64,000 nucleotides of DNA from Brucella anthropi ATCC 49188 (GCF_000017405.1 NC_009667.1:496001-560000), one strand, 5' to 3'; counted from the first letter of the stretch, positions 52,802-62,829 are shown. The notes: generated by a model from the letters alone, not told the origin. Translations and numbers: made by a program.

Positions 52802-53737
52802 ATGCATCCCACCCGTTCCTTTCAGGGTCTGATCCTGACGCTCCATAACTATTGGGCGGAGCACGGTTGCGCTATCTTGCAGCCCTATGACATGGAAGTG
52901 GGTGCGGGTACGTTCCACCCGGCAACGACGCTGCGTTCGCTGGGGCCGAAGCCGTGGAAGGCTGCCTATGTGCAGCCATCGCGTCGTCCGAAGGATGGCC
53001 GTTACGGTGAAAACCCGAACCGTCTCCAGCACTATTACCAGTATCAGGTGATCATCAAGCCATCGCCACCGAACCTTCAGGATCTCTATCTCGGTTCGCT
53101 GCGCGCCATCGGTCTCGATCCGACGCTGCATGACGTGCGCTTCGTGGAAGATGACTGGGAAAGCCCGACGCTCGGCGCATGGGGTCTCGGCTGGGAATGC
53201 TGGTGCGACGGCATGGAAGTGTCGCAGTTCACCTATTTCCAGCAGGTCTGCGGCATCGAATGCTCGCCGGTTTCCGGTGAGCTGACCTATGGTCTCGAAC
53301 GCCTCGCCATGTATGTGCAGGGTGTGGACAATGTTTACGACCTCAACTTCAACGGTCTCGAAGGTGATGAAAAGGTCACCTATGGCGAGGTGTTCCTGCA
53401 GGCTGAGCAGGAGTATTCTCGCTACAACTTTGAAATGGCCAATACCGAGGCTTTGCGTCAGCATTTCATCGATGCCGAGCGCGAGTGCGAGGCCATTCTG
53501 AAGGCTGGTGCGCCTGGTCCGAACGCCAATCATCAAATGCATAAGAGTGTCTTCCCGGCCTATGACCAGTGCATCAAGGCATCCCACGTGTTCAATCTGA
53601 TGGATGCGCGCGGCGTGATCTCGGTTACCGAGCGTCAGAGCTATATTCTGCGCGTGCGCAATCTTGCGCGTCAGTGCGGCGAGGCATTCCTTTTGACGGA
53701 TGCCGGTGGTTTCAATTTCAAGCGTGAGGGCGAGTAA
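52802..53737 (+). CDS. glyQ: Glycyl-tRNA synthetase alpha subunit
   Basis: A 311-residue alpha subunit starting [32 protein letters not shown], with the class II core motifs [40 protein letters not shown] and [12 protein letters not shown]. It forms an alpha2beta2 enzyme with GlyS. I start it at 52802, where alphaproteobacterial GlyQ usually begins; a GTG at 52778 is in frame. Five bases separate its stop from the glyS start. Confidence 0.96.
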   Translation: MHPTRSFQGLILTLHNYWAEHGCAILQPYDMEVGAGTFHPATTLRSLGPKPWKAAYVQPSRRPKDGRYGENPNRLQHYYQYQVIIKPSPPNLQDLYLGSLRAIGLDPTLHDVRFVEDDWESPTLGAWGLGWECWCDGMEVSQFTYFQQVCGIECSPVSGELTYGLERLAMYVQGVDNVYDLNFNGLEGDEKVTYGEVFLQAEQEYSRYNFEMANTEALRQHFIDAERECEAILKAGAPGPNANHQMHKSVFPAYDQCIKASHVFNLMDARGVISVTERQSYILRVRNLARQCGEAFLLTDAGGFNFKREGE

Positions 53738-53742
53738 AGAAC

Positions 53743-56037
53743 ATGCCTGATTTGTTGCTCGAACTCTTTTCCGAAGAAATCCCCGCCCGCATGCAACGCA
53801 AGGCTGCTGGTGATCTGAAGAAGATGATTACCGATGGTCTGGTGGAAGCCGGTCTTACCTATGAAGCTGCGACCCCTTATTGGACGCCACGTCGTCTGAC
53901 GCTCGATATTCGCGGCCTCACCGTGCGTTCCAAGGACGTGCACGAAGACATTAAGGGCCCGTCGGTCACAGCACCGGAACAGGCCATTCAGGGTTTTCTG
54001 CGCAAGGCCGGTCTGACGGATGTCGCCCAAGCCCATGTCCACTCCGATCCGAAGAAGGGTGATTTCTATGTCGCCCATCTGACGAAGCCGGGCCGCGCAG
54101 CGGAAGAGATCGTCGCCGAACTGGTGCCGCAGACGATCCGCAATTTCCCATGGCCGAAATCCATGCGCTGGGGTGCGGCTTCGGCCAGGCCGGGTTCGCT
54201 TCGTTGGGTGCGTCCGCTGCAGTCGATCCTCTGCACCTTCGGTCCCGAAACCGAGGAAACCGTGGTCATCGATTTCGATGTCGATGGCATCAAGTCGGGT
54301 AATGTCACCTATGGCCATCGTTTCCTGAGCGACGGTCAGCCAATCAAGGTACGTCGCTTCGAGGATTATGTCGAAAAACTCGAAAAGGCTTTCGTGGTTC
54401 TCGACGCCGAGCGCCGCAAGGAAATCATTTCGCAGGACGCGCATAATCTCGCCTTCGCTTCCGGTCTTGAGCTGGTCGAAGACGATGGGCTTCTGGAAGA
54501 AGTGTCCGGTCTGGTCGAATGGCCGGTCGTGCTGATGGGCGAATTCGAGGAAGAATTCCTGGCCATTCCGCCGGAAGTCATCCGCCTCACCATCCGCGCC
54601 AACCAGAAGTGCTTCGTCACTCGCAAGCAGGGCGAAGCCGAAGCGCTTTCCAACAAGTTCATTCTGGTGTCGAACATCGCTGCCCGCGATGGCGGCACGG
54701 AAATCGCTTACGGTAACGGCAAGGTCGTGCGCGCACGCCTGTCGGATGCACTCTATTTCTGGCACACAGATCAGCATGATCTGCCCGACCTCGACAAGCT
54801 CGTCGCTTCGGCGGAAAAGTTCGGTCTTGATCTGAAGAAGCCGCTCGATCAGCGCATGGCGCGTCTGGATGCATTGAATGTGACCTTCCATGCCAAGCTT
54901 GGCACGCAAGGCGCACGCGTTGAACGCATTCGCGAACTGGCTGCGCAGATTGCGCCGCTGGTGGGTGCCGATCCGAAACTTGCAGCGCGTGCGGCAGTTC
55001 TGGCAAAGGCTGACCTCACCACGGAAGTTGTCGGCGAATTCCCTGAACTTCAGGGCGCAATGGGTCGCAAATATGCGTTGCTTCAGGGCGAAGATGAAGC
55101 CGTCGCTGCTGCGATTGAAGAACACTACAAGCCGCAAGGCCCGTCCGATGTTGTGCCGAAGAACCCGGTTTCGGTTGCCGTCGCGCTTGCCGACAAGCTC
55201 GACACGTTGGTCGGATTCTGGGCGATCGATGAAAAGCCGACCGGCTCGAAGGACCCGTTTGCTCTGCGTCGTGCGGCATTGGGTGTGATCCGTCTCCTGC
55301 TGTCGCAGGAATGGAAGTTCCCGCTGCTGCCGCTCTTCCGCTCGGCCTTTGCCGCGCTGAAAGAAGGTCAGGTCCAGCGCAAGTTGCGCGAGTTTGAAAC
55401 CAAGCTTGCTGGGGAAAACTCCGGTGATATCGACGGCGAACAGGACGTTGACAACGCATTGGCCAGCTATGAAAAGCAGGTTCGCGCCGAGGCGGAAGCA
55501 TCGTCCGAGCCGGTGCTGGCTGATCTCTTGTCGTTCCTCCATGACCGTTTCAAGGTGCATCTGAAAGAAGAAGGTGCACGCTACGACGCCATTGATGCCG
55601 TGTTGTCGCCGGAAGCCGACAATCTGCTGCTGGTCGCGCGTCGACTGGAAGCGCTGATCGTCTTCATCAACGAAGAAGACGGCAAGAACCTTCTGGCTGG
55701 CACCAAGCGCGCCGCCAACATTCTCGCTGCCGAAGAGAAGAAGGGTACGAAGGTTGCAGACAGCGTAAGCGCGTCTCTTCTCCACGAAGCGGAAGAAAAG
55801 GCGCTGTTCGAAGCCGTCACTCTGGCTTCGCAAGATGCCGAGGCTGCCATTGCCCGTGAAGATTTCAACGGTGCGATGCTGGCGCTCGCCAAGCTGCGTG
55901 GTCCGGTCGATACGTTCTTCGAAAAGGTGCTGGTGAACGACGAGGACGAGAATGTCCGCGCTAATCGTCTGGCCTTGCTCGACCAGATTCGTGCAGCTAC
56001 CGGAAAAGTGGCGGATTTCTCGAAAATCGCGGGCTGA
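53743..56037 (+). CDS. glyS: Glycyl-tRNA synthetase beta subunit
   Basis: A 764-residue subunit beginning [25 protein letters not shown], with [35 protein letters not shown]-like [10 protein letters not shown] and [16 protein letters not shown] regions typical of GlyS, and the C-terminal anticodon-binding part. Length normal. The complementary strand carries a long open frame (53671-55833) that is a codon-bias shadow, not a gene. Confidence 0.96.
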   Translation: MPDLLLELFSEEIPARMQRKAAGDLKKMITDGLVEAGLTYEAATPYWTPRRLTLDIRGLTVRSKDVHEDIKGPSVTAPEQAIQGFLRKAGLTDVAQAHVHSDPKKGDFYVAHLTKPGRAAEEIVAELVPQTIRNFPWPKSMRWGAASARPGSLRWVRPLQSILCTFGPETEETVVIDFDVDGIKSGNVTYGHRFLSDGQPIKVRRFEDYVEKLEKAFVVLDAERRKEIISQDAHNLAFASGLELVEDDGLLEEVSGLVEWPVVLMGEFEEEFLAIPPEVIRLTIRANQKCFVTRKQGEAEALSNKFILVSNIAARDGGTEIAYGNGKVVRARLSDALYFWHTDQHDLPDLDKLVASAEKFGLDLKKPLDQRMARLDALNVTFHAKLGTQGARVERIRELAAQIAPLVGADPKLAARAAVLAKADLTTEVVGEFPELQGAMGRKYALLQGEDEAVAAAIEEHYKPQGPSDVVPKNPVSVAVALADKLDTLVGFWAIDEKPTGSKDPFALRRAALGVIRLLLSQEWKFPLLPLFRSAFAALKEGQVQRKLREFETKLAGENSGDIDGEQDVDNALASYEKQVRAEAEASSEPVLADLLSFLHDRFKVHLKEEGARYDAIDAVLSPEADNLLLVARRLEALIVFINEEDGKNLLAGTKRAANILAAEEKKGTKVADSVSASLLHEAEEKALFEAVTLASQDAEAAIAREDFNGAMLALAKLRGPVDTFFEKVLVNDEDENVRANRLALLDQIRAATGKVADFSKIAG

Positions 56038-56060
56038 CTATTGGCAGTACGATAAAAAAT

Positions 56061-56085
56061 ATGGCGCTTTCGGGCGCCATTTTTG
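56061..56085 (+). terminator. Terminator after glyS
   Basis: ATGGCGC (56061-56067) pairs with GCGCCAT (56074-56080) over a six-base loop and is followed by TTTTTG. It ends the glyQS transcript and lies close to the stop of the convergent gene. Confidence 0.8.
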
Positions 56086-56086
56086 T

Positions 56087-56494
56087 TTATTTCAGGCTGG
56101 GTCTGAGTTCGAGCGAACTGAGATCGATTTCGTCGGATGCCCCGGCCCAGGGATCGCCAACGACGCGCACCGGCTTTGTGGGGTCAAAGTCTTCTGCTGG
56201 TGCGGCGGCTGGCTCAAGCAGATCGTCCGGAACGGGCTGGCCCTGCATGCGCGCCATATAGGCACGGGCGCGCTTGCGGCGGGCCTCGATTTCCTTCTGT
56301 GCGTCCAGTTCGGCTGCCTGCTTTTGCGCACAGGTGCCGCAAACCGGCAGGCCGTTGGCACCGATCTTGTCATAGCCGATATAATCGATGGAGCCGACCT
56401 GATAGGTCAATGCCGCGCGCTCACCTCCGTTTGCGGAAGCAATCGCGGGCAGTCCGATGGCCGTCAGCGAAATAGCGATAAATCGCGATAACAT
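56087..56494 (-). CDS. Exported protein of unknown function
   Basis: A 135-residue protein with a signal peptide (MLSRFIAISLTAIGLPAIASA). The mature part contains CGTCAQKQAAELDAQKEIEARRKRARAYMARM, a CXXC followed by a charged helix, and a disordered acidic C-terminus (PAAAPAEDFDPTKPV). GAGGTG upstream of the ATG supports the start. I do not recognise the family; the CXXC could bind metal or form a disulfide. Confidence 0.72.
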   Translation of the reverse strand: MLSRFIAISLTAIGLPAIASANGGERAALTYQVGSIDYIGYDKIGANGLPVCGTCAQKQAAELDAQKEIEARRKRARAYMARMQGQPVPDDLLEPAAAPAEDFDPTKPVRVVGDPWAGASDEIDLSSLELRPSLK

Positions 56495-56661
56495 TATTCA
56501 CCTCACGCATGAATAATATCACCATACCCTGAAAAACCTAACAAAACGCAATTTTTCATGCGCAATCATGATCGTCTTGCCGTGATTGTGCCCGGATAGA
56601 GTCCGAGCTTGCTTGCACATCACTTGCACCGGGGCCAGAGCTTGTGTAGGCAGAACGGGCT

Positions 56662-56764
56662 TGGAGCGCATTTCGATCTGATAGTGTCAGACCGGCGCTC
56701 TAACTGTCTGTTTTGATGCGCATCTTATCCGAAAACCGTTTCGCATTTTTCGGGATGCGCTCCA
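56662..56764. repeat. Composite palindromic intergenic repeat upstream of sua5
   Basis: GAGCGC at about 56664 faces GCGCTC at 56695-56700, then a palindrome from GCGCATC (56718-56724) to GATGCGC (56754-56760) with core cttatccgaaaaccgtttcgcatttttcgg. Frames running through the repeat encode a peptide like MRILSENRFAFFGMR, which also appears in other copies and is an artefact. Confidence 0.75.
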
Positions 56765-56793
56765 ACTTGGGACGCTCGAGAGGCGGAAAACCA

Positions 56794-57765
56794 GTGTCCG
56801 ATATAGTCAAATTCGATGATGAGGCAGTCCAGCGCGCGGTGGAAGTGCTGCGGCGCGGCGGTCTCGTCGCCATTCCGACCGAAACCGTTTATGGCCTTGC
56901 CGCCGACGCTGCGAACGGCGAGGGTGTGGCGGGTATTTTCGCGGCCAAAGGGCGGCCTCAGTTCAATCCGCTGATCGCGCATGTGAGCGGTATTGCGATG
57001 GCCGAGCGCTATGTCACTTTCGACGCTCTTTCGCGCAAGCTTGCCGAGATGTTCTGGCCCGGCCCGCTGACCATCGTGCTGCCGCTGAAGGACAGGCAGG
57101 ATACGGATCGCCCGATCCATCCGCTTGTGACCGCCGGACTTTCGACCCTCGCCATCCGCATGCCGCTTGGCCGCGTGCGCGATATCATCGAGGGGCTCGA
57201 CAGTCCGGTTGCAGCGCCAAGCGCCAACACGTCAGGCCGTATCAGCCCAACAAGCGCTCGTGCCGTTGCCGACGACCTCGGCAACAAGCTTGATCTGATC
57301 CTCGATGCCGGTCCCTGCGGCGTTGGGGTTGAATCCACCATCGTCAAGGTTGACGGTAATAAAGTGCATCTGCTCCGGCCGGGCGGACTGGCTGCGGAAG
57401 AAATCGAAGCCGTGATTGGTGAGAAGCTCGTGCGCGCCGACCACACATCGGCAATTCAGGCGCCGGGCATGATGGCCTCGCATTATGCGCCTGATGCTGC
57501 GATGCGGCTCGGTGTCGGCTCGGTGCAGCCGGGCGAAGCCCTGCTTGCCTTTGGCCCGCAGCGCGTGGCCGGGGCCGATACGGCAAAGGTGATCATGAAC
57601 TTGAGCGCTGATGGCAATTTGCGCGAAGCCGCGGCCAATCTGTTCGATTTCATGCGCAGGCTGGACGCGACAGGTGCCACCACCATTGCCGTCGAGCCTA
57701 TCCCCTTTGAAGGCCTCGGCGAGGCCATCAACGACCGTTTGAAACGCGCGGCGGCCCCGCGTTAA
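56794..57765 (+). CDS. L-threonylcarbamoyladenylate synthase (Sua5)
   Basis: A 323-residue enzyme making the first intermediate of the t6A37 tRNA modification. Motifs are GLVAIPTETVYGLAADAAN, IFAAKGRPQFNPLIAHV, APSANTSGRISPTSA, and the C-terminal Sua5 extension ending in GEAINDRLKRAAAPR. The GTG at 56794 is chosen because AGAGGCGG lies just upstream; the frame continues upstream to 56713 only through the palindromic repeat. Followed after 25 bases by a FAD-linked oxidase. Confidence 0.92.
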   Translation: MSDIVKFDDEAVQRAVEVLRRGGLVAIPTETVYGLAADAANGEGVAGIFAAKGRPQFNPLIAHVSGIAMAERYVTFDALSRKLAEMFWPGPLTIVLPLKDRQDTDRPIHPLVTAGLSTLAIRMPLGRVRDIIEGLDSPVAAPSANTSGRISPTSARAVADDLGNKLDLILDAGPCGVGVESTIVKVDGNKVHLLRPGGLAAEEIEAVIGEKLVRADHTSAIQAPGMMASHYAPDAAMRLGVGSVQPGEALLAFGPQRVAGADTAKVIMNLSADGNLREAAANLFDFMRRLDATGATTIAVEPIPFEGLGEAINDRLKRAAAPR

Positions 57766-57790
57766 CATCCTCCTATGTAAGAGGCAGACT

Positions 57791-59203
57791 ATGCTGGACA
57801 CCGCTCTGATCGAACGTTTCTCCGCCATCGTGGGCGAAAAGAATGCGCTCACCGCGCCGGAAGATCTCGCCGCTTATCTCGTCGAGCAGCGCGATCTCTA
57901 TCACGGTCGCACACCTCTCGTCCTTCGTCCGGGTTCGACGGAAGAAGTCGCGGCGATCATGAAACTTGCCAGCGAGACGAAAACGCCGGTGGTGCCGCAG
58001 GGTGGCAATACGGGCCTCGTTGGTGGCCAGCAGCCCGATGAAAGCGGCGCAGCCATCACTCTGTCGCTCGGTCGTATGAACCGTATCCGTAACCTCGATA
58101 CGGTCGGCAATCTGGTAACGCTTGAAGCCGGTGTCATCCTGAAGAACCTTCAGGAAGCTGCTGAAAAAGCCGGTCGCCTGTTTCCGCTGTCGCTGGGTGC
58201 CGAAGGTTCATGCCAGATCGGTGGCAATCTTGGTTCCAACGCTGGCGGCACGGCAGTGCTTGCCTATGGCAACATGCGCGAGCTTTGCCTCGGCCTTGAG
58301 GTTGTGCTGCCGACCGGCGAGATTCTCAACGATCTTCGCTATGTGAAGAAGGACAATACTGGTTACGACCTGAAAGACCTTTTCATCGGTTCGGAAGGCA
58401 CGCTTGGTGTCATCACGGCTGCGGTGCTGAACATCTTCCCGCAGCCGAAGGGCAAGGGCGTGGCTTATGCAGGACTGCGCAATCCGGAAGACGTGCTGCG
58501 CCTGTTCCAGCTTGCAACGGAACATGCAGGCCCGTCGCTGACCGGCTTCGAATTGATGCCGCGCGTGGGGGTTGAGTTTACGGTGCGCCATGTCGATGGC
58601 GTGCGCGATCCGCTCGAAAGCCCGCATGACTGGTATGTACTGATCGATATTTCTTCTACCCGCTCAGAAGAAGATGCGCGCACGACGCTGGAAACGATCC
58701 TGACCGAAGCCTTCGAGAACGATATTATTCAGGATGCGGCCATCGGCGAAAGCGTTGCGCAGGCGCAGTCCTTCTGGAAAATGCGCGAGGAAATGTCCTG
58801 GGCGCAGAAGCCGGAAGGTGGCTCGATCAAGCACGATATATCTGTGCCGGTCGCATCCATCCCCGCCTTCATCCACGAAGCCAATGCCGCGACGCTGGAA
58901 ATGATTCCCGGTGCGCGCATCGTTTGCTTCGGCCATATCGGCGACGGCAACCTGCATTACAACGTTTCGCAGCCGGTAGGCGCTGACAAGGAAGCCTTTC
59001 TTGCGCGTTGGCACGAGCTGAACCACCGTATCCACACGATCGTCGCGAGCTATACGGGTTCGATTTCGGCAGAACACGGCATTGGTCAGCTCAAGCGCGA
59101 AGAACTGGCTTTCTTCAAGCAGGATGTCGCGCTTGACCTGATGCGCCGCATCAAGTCAGCTTTCGATCCGGCGGGCATTATGAACCCCGGCAAGGTTCTA
59201 TAA
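57791..59203 (+). CDS. FAD-binding oxidoreductase (D-2-hydroxyacid/D-lactate dehydrogenase type)
   Basis: A 470-residue flavoprotein with an N-terminal PCMH-type FAD domain (VVPQGGNTGLVGGQQPDESGAAITLSLGRMNRI, GSNAGGTAVLAYGNMRELCLGLEVVLPTGE, LKDLFIGSEGTLGVITAAVLN) and a C-terminal domain with HIGDGNLHYN and SAEHGIGQLKREEL. These are features of the GlcD/D-lactate/D-2-hydroxyglutarate dehydrogenase group. Substrate not determined. AGAGG precedes the ATG. A terminator follows. Confidence 0.87.
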   Translation: MLDTALIERFSAIVGEKNALTAPEDLAAYLVEQRDLYHGRTPLVLRPGSTEEVAAIMKLASETKTPVVPQGGNTGLVGGQQPDESGAAITLSLGRMNRIRNLDTVGNLVTLEAGVILKNLQEAAEKAGRLFPLSLGAEGSCQIGGNLGSNAGGTAVLAYGNMRELCLGLEVVLPTGEILNDLRYVKKDNTGYDLKDLFIGSEGTLGVITAAVLNIFPQPKGKGVAYAGLRNPEDVLRLFQLATEHAGPSLTGFELMPRVGVEFTVRHVDGVRDPLESPHDWYVLIDISSTRSEEDARTTLETILTEAFENDIIQDAAIGESVAQAQSFWKMREEMSWAQKPEGGSIKHDISVPVASIPAFIHEANAATLEMIPGARIVCFGHIGDGNLHYNVSQPVGADKEAFLARWHELNHRIHTIVASYTGSISAEHGIGQLKREELAFFKQDVALDLMRRIKSAFDPAGIMNPGKVL

Positions 59204-59228
59204 AGTATCACTATTTAATCGAGTAAGG

Positions 59229-59256
59229 CGGGCGGTATTAACCGCCCGTTTGTTTT
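59229..59256 (+). terminator. Terminator after the FAD-linked oxidase gene
   Basis: CGGGCGGT (59229-59236) pairs with ACCGCCCG (59241-59248) with a four-base loop, followed by TTTGTTTT. Confidence 0.85.
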
Positions 59257-59472
59257 AGTAAACACTTCTTCAGAAGAATTTCCGAATTCTTACACCTGGT
59301 TGCAATCTGCTAACCAAAGGAAAAGGCAGGAAAAAGTTAACTTAACTCATTAAGCCCGTCGGTAATAAACCGCGCCTATTCTCCATCTCAACGAAGAGCA
59401 AAAAGCTCGACAAAGGGAAGTCGGAATAACCGGCTCTCAAAAATAAAAAACAGAGAGACAGAGGCGTCGAAA

Positions 59473-60039
59473 ATGATGAGCAAGGGACTGAAGCCCGACT
59501 GGGCAGGACGGGAATTGCGGCTCGATCCGTTTCACTTTCCGCAGGTTGTGAGCTATGCGACCCATGACGGGAGCAGCGACGTTACCTTCACCATCAACGA
59601 GCGCGGTGCAGTGATCCGGCAGGTTCTGCCTTCAAGCGGCCTGCCGATGTCGATCGCTCTCCCGGCCAACGCATTTGTCGGCGTTGCCGCCCGTGCGGTG
59701 GAAGACGAGTTCGGCGAAATCACGGTGACGCTGGAGCTGATGCATGAAGACCCGCAACTCTCCGTTCCCTTGCTTGTCGCACATGATCTGACTGACGTTG
59801 CCGCCGACTGGCGCGCCTGGGCGGCAAGCTTCAATCTGCCGATGATGCTGGTCGAGGAAGACGGCGTCGCCCGCCCGCTTTATGAAAGCACCGGTGCGGT
59901 CCGCACCAGCCAGCCGCAGGCTCGCCGTCAGGGGCAGGAGCCGCGCCGTCGCCGTCCGCGTTTTCTCGCTCGCCGCAAGACCGGTACGCTTGGCGTCCGT
60001 CTGGTGATCTCCGGCAAGGAAATCATTGCTCGAAATTGA
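59473..60039 (+). CDS. DUF6101-like protein
   Basis: A 188-residue soluble protein, MMSKGLKPDWAGRELRLDPFHFPQVVSYATHDG, a beta-rich middle (TVTLELMHEDPQLSVPLLVAHDLTDV), and a very basic C-terminus (QARRQGQEPRRRRPRFLARRK) that could bind nucleic acid or phospholipid. It resembles a conserved hypothetical of Rhizobiales that I recall as DUF6101. The basic tail near the end is unusual. A palindromic repeat follows at once. Confidence 0.75.
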   Translation: MMSKGLKPDWAGRELRLDPFHFPQVVSYATHDGSSDVTFTINERGAVIRQVLPSSGLPMSIALPANAFVGVAARAVEDEFGEITVTLELMHEDPQLSVPLLVAHDLTDVAADWRAWAASFNLPMMLVEEDGVARPLYESTGAVRTSQPQARRQGQEPRRRRPRFLARRKTGTLGVRLVISGKEIIARN

Positions 60040-60045
60040 ATTGGA

Positions 60046-60090
60046 ACGCATCCCGAAAAGTGTGAAGCGGTTTTCGGACGAGATGCGCTC
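60046..60090. repeat. Palindromic intergenic repeat
   Basis: ACGCATCCCGAAAAG to GATGCGCTC around gaagcggttttcgga, a copy in the same orientation as 25449-25491. It begins six bases after the DUF6101-like stop. Confidence 0.72.
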
Positions 60091-60161
60091 TAGAAAGGGT
60101 AAAGGGTCGCCTGAGATAAGGCGACCCCTTCAAAAAAACCTTGGCTGACCTCCAAAAAGCC

Positions 60162-60190
60162 CCCGAACGTTCACAACGTTCGGGTTTATT
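60162..60190. terminator. Bidirectional terminator
   Basis: CCCGAACGTT (60162-60171) and AACGTTCGGG (60175-60184) form a perfect ten-base stem with a three-base loop, with T-rich sequence on both sides. It separates the DUF6101-like gene from the crotonase gene. Confidence 0.85.
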
Positions 60191-60935
60191 TTTTTCGGCT
60201 GAGAAATGCCATGACGGCCTCGCGGGCTTCATCCGAGGTAAGCCGTTCAGCAAAATGTTTGGCCTCACGTGCAATACGTTCGGAAACTTTTTCAGCTGGC
60301 ATGCGCATCAGCGCACGGGCGATCTGCATGGCCTGCGGAGGCTTGACAGCGATTTCTTCTGCGGCCTTCATCACTTCCGTTTCCAGCGCATCTTCGGCAA
60401 CGATCTGATAGACGATCCCGGCTTCCTGTGCGGCTTCCGCGGTAAATCCATGACCGAGCGCCAGCAGGGCAAATGCCTTTTGGTGTCCCATCAGCGGTGG
60501 TGCCAGCAGACTGGAAGCTGCTTCCGGCACAAGGCCAAGATCGACGAAAGGCGTGCGGAACAAGGCCCGCGACGTTGCAAATGTCAGGTCGCAATGCAGG
60601 TGGATGGTCGTGCCGATGCCGATGGCAAGGCCATCGACACCGGAAACGATCGGCTTTTTTGCGCTGGAAAGAGCACCCAGAAAATCCAGAATGTCGTTGC
60701 CGAGATCGCCGCCCATCGCAGCCGCCATGAAATCCTGCATGTCGTTGCCGGATGAGAATGCACCTGGAACCCCGAGAAACACATGCACACGCACCGCGTC
60801 ATCGGCATCGCCGTCCTTGAGCGCCTTTGCCATGGTGGCATACATGGCGCGGGTAATGGCGTTTTTCTTGTCGGCCCGGTTAAGACGGATGATTTGGATC
60901 GCGCCTTTGCGCTCAATCAGGATGTGTTCGCTCAT
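60186..60935 (-). CDS. Crotonase-family (enoyl-CoA hydratase-like) enzyme
   Basis: A 249-residue crotonase. The oxyanion-hole segments are AFSSGNDMQDF and KKPIVSGVDGLAIGIGTTIHLHCDLTFAT; the second catalytic Glu is probably in VDLGLVPEAASSLL, while the first Glu of classic hydratases is not evident, so isomerase or hydrolase activity is possible. It starts two bases downstream of the acyl-CoA dehydrogenase stop and forms an operon with it, pointing to fatty or branched acyl-CoA breakdown. Confidence 0.87.
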   Translation of the reverse strand: MSEHILIERKGAIQIIRLNRADKKNAITRAMYATMAKALKDGDADDAVRVHVFLGVPGAFSSGNDMQDFMAAAMGGDLGNDILDFLGALSSAKKPIVSGVDGLAIGIGTTIHLHCDLTFATSRALFRTPFVDLGLVPEAASSLLAPPLMGHQKAFALLALGHGFTAEAAQEAGIVYQIVAEDALETEVMKAAEEIAVKPPQAMQIARALMRMPAEKVSERIAREAKHFAERLTSDEAREAVMAFLSRKK

Positions 60936-60937
60936 GC

Positions 60938-62716
60938 CTATGCCTCCAGCGCGGATTTGGCGGCGGCTAGGCTGGCAGCGCCGGTGATGACGGTGTCTTT
61001 CAGGGACGATACTTCGGCAAGCATATTTTCCGCAAAGAAGCGGCTCAGCACTGCGCGGCCGCTATCGTCATCCGCGAGCGCCGCACGCGCGAGATAGGCG
61101 CCGCCGGAAACGAGCGACAAAAGCCGCTGATAAGGCGAGGCTCCGGCAAGTGCTGCCTCAAGCTGCCCTTCGGCAACTGCCTTTTGCAGCCAGTCCGTGG
61201 CTTCGCGGGCCTCATTGATGGCCTTGGAAAGGCGAGCGCCGGTTTCGCCGAGTTCCGGACGATTGGATGCGGCGGCCTTGTCGGCGTCGTCCTGCAATTC
61301 TGCAAGGAAGCCCTTGATATGCTCGCCATGCCCAAGCGGCAGCTTGCGCGCCACGAGGTCGATGGCCTGAATGCCGTTGGTGCCTTCGTAGATCGGGGTA
61401 ATCCGGGCATCACGCAGCAATTGCGCAGCACCTGTCTCTTCGATGAAGCCCATGCCGCCGTGAATCTGGATGCCCAGCGAAGCAACATCCACGCCTGCAT
61501 CGGTCGCAAAGCTCTTGGCGAGCGGCGTCAGCAGACCGGCGCGATCCGACCAGAACTGCTGGTCTGCGCCCTCCGTTGCATGGCTCATGTCGATGGCATG
61601 TGCGCAGGAATAGGTGATCGAACGGGCAACCTGCGTTAGCGCCTTCATGGTCAGCAACATGCGCTGTACATCGGGATGCTCGATAATCGGGCTCATGCCT
61701 TGCTTAGGATCAGCACCGATGGCGCGGCCCTGCTTGCGCTCCTTGGCATAGGCAAGGGCCTGTTGATAAGCGGCCTCGGCAACGCCGACACCCTGAATGC
61801 CGACCAGAAGACGCGCATTGTTCATCATGGTGAACATGCAGGCCAGCCCACGATTTTCCTCGCCGATCAGGTAGCCAACCGCGCCCTGTTCTTCACCCTT
61901 CACGAAACCATCACCATAGATCATGGTGCAGGTTGGCGAGGCATGGATGCCCATCTTGTGCTCAAGGCCGGAGCAGAACAGATCGTTCCTGCGGCCAAGC
62001 GAGCCATCATCGTTGACGAGGAATTTGGGTACGAGGAAAAGCGAAATGCCCTTCGTCCCGGCCGGGGCATCGGGCAGGCGCGCCAGCACCAGATGCACGA
62101 TATTGTCGGTCAGGTCATGCTCGCCATAGGTGATGAAAATCTTCTGGCCGAAGATGCGGTAGCTGCCGTCACCGGCACGTTCCGCACGGGTACGCATTAC
62201 ACCAAGATCGGAACCGGCGTGCGGTTCAGTCAGATTCATCGTGCCCATCCACTCGCCGCTGATGAGCTTTTCGAGATAGATGTCCTTCAACTCCTTGGAG
62301 GCGTGCTTTTCGACCGCTTCGACTGCGCCCATGGTCAGTGTCGGCGCGATGGCGAAGGCAAGCGTCCCGGAGTTCCACATTTCGCTCACTGCCACCGACA
62401 TCATCGTGGGCAGGCCCTGACCGCCATATTCCGGCGTGCCGGTCAGCGAGTTCCAGCCGCCTTCGATCCAGTCGCGATATAGCTCTTTCCAGCCCGGCGC
62501 GGTGGTGACAACGCCGTCCTTGACGGTCGCGCCATGCTTGTCGCCGGTGATGCGCAGCGGCTCGACGCGCTCTGAGGCAAACTTGCCGGCTTCTTCCAGA
62601 ATGGCAGCGGCAAGATCGGCGGAAAAATCGGGGAAGCGGTTGTCGTCGAGGGCTTTCTCCAGCCCTGCAACCTTCATCAGCGTATGGGAAATTTCAGAAA
62701 CCGGCGCGCGATACAT
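60938..62716 (-). CDS. Acyl-CoA dehydrogenase with C-terminal extension
   Basis: A 592-residue flavoenzyme, longer than the usual 380 because of a C-terminal domain (PF12806-like), as in FadE5 or DmdC-type dehydrogenases. Motifs are MNLTEPHAGSDLGVMRTRAE (FAD/substrate), GLEHKMGIHASPTC, and ITPIYEGTNGIQAIDLVARKL with the catalytic Glu. GGAGGAAAG directly precedes the ATG at 62716, so I reject the upstream frame to 62797. Upstream lie TTGACGTTTACGTAA-like sites (62830-62954), suggesting control by a LiuR-type or similar acyl-CoA regulator. Confidence 0.92.
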   Translation of the reverse strand: MYRAPVSEISHTLMKVAGLEKALDDNRFPDFSADLAAAILEEAGKFASERVEPLRITGDKHGATVKDGVVTTAPGWKELYRDWIEGGWNSLTGTPEYGGQGLPTMMSVAVSEMWNSGTLAFAIAPTLTMGAVEAVEKHASKELKDIYLEKLISGEWMGTMNLTEPHAGSDLGVMRTRAERAGDGSYRIFGQKIFITYGEHDLTDNIVHLVLARLPDAPAGTKGISLFLVPKFLVNDDGSLGRRNDLFCSGLEHKMGIHASPTCTMIYGDGFVKGEEQGAVGYLIGEENRGLACMFTMMNNARLLVGIQGVGVAEAAYQQALAYAKERKQGRAIGADPKQGMSPIIEHPDVQRMLLTMKALTQVARSITYSCAHAIDMSHATEGADQQFWSDRAGLLTPLAKSFATDAGVDVASLGIQIHGGMGFIEETGAAQLLRDARITPIYEGTNGIQAIDLVARKLPLGHGEHIKGFLAELQDDADKAAASNRPELGETGARLSKAINEAREATDWLQKAVAEGQLEAALAGASPYQRLLSLVSGGAYLARAALADDDSGRAVLSRFFAENMLAEVSSLKDTVITGAASLAAAKSALEA

Positions 62717-62829
62717 CTTTCCTCCGAGTATGTTTCGCGGACTTCTCCTCGGAAGCCCGCCCTGCGCCGGTGCTTCATGCAATCCGGCAGGAGCCATTTT
62801 GGCTGTTCAATACAAGAGCTATCGGCTTA

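Noticed and set aside
53671..55833. 720-codon open frame antisense to glyS
   Set aside because: It is a third-position codon-bias shadow of glyS, has no recognisable domains, and the glyS frame is unambiguous.
56713..56793. N-terminal extension of Sua5 beginning MMRILSENRFAFFGMR
   Set aside because: The peptide comes from translating the palindromic repeat, and similar peptides appear in frames across other repeat copies.
59337..59353. CtrA-type TTAA boxes upstream of the DUF6101-like gene
   Set aside because: TTAA occurs three times but no pair has the required seven-base spacing.
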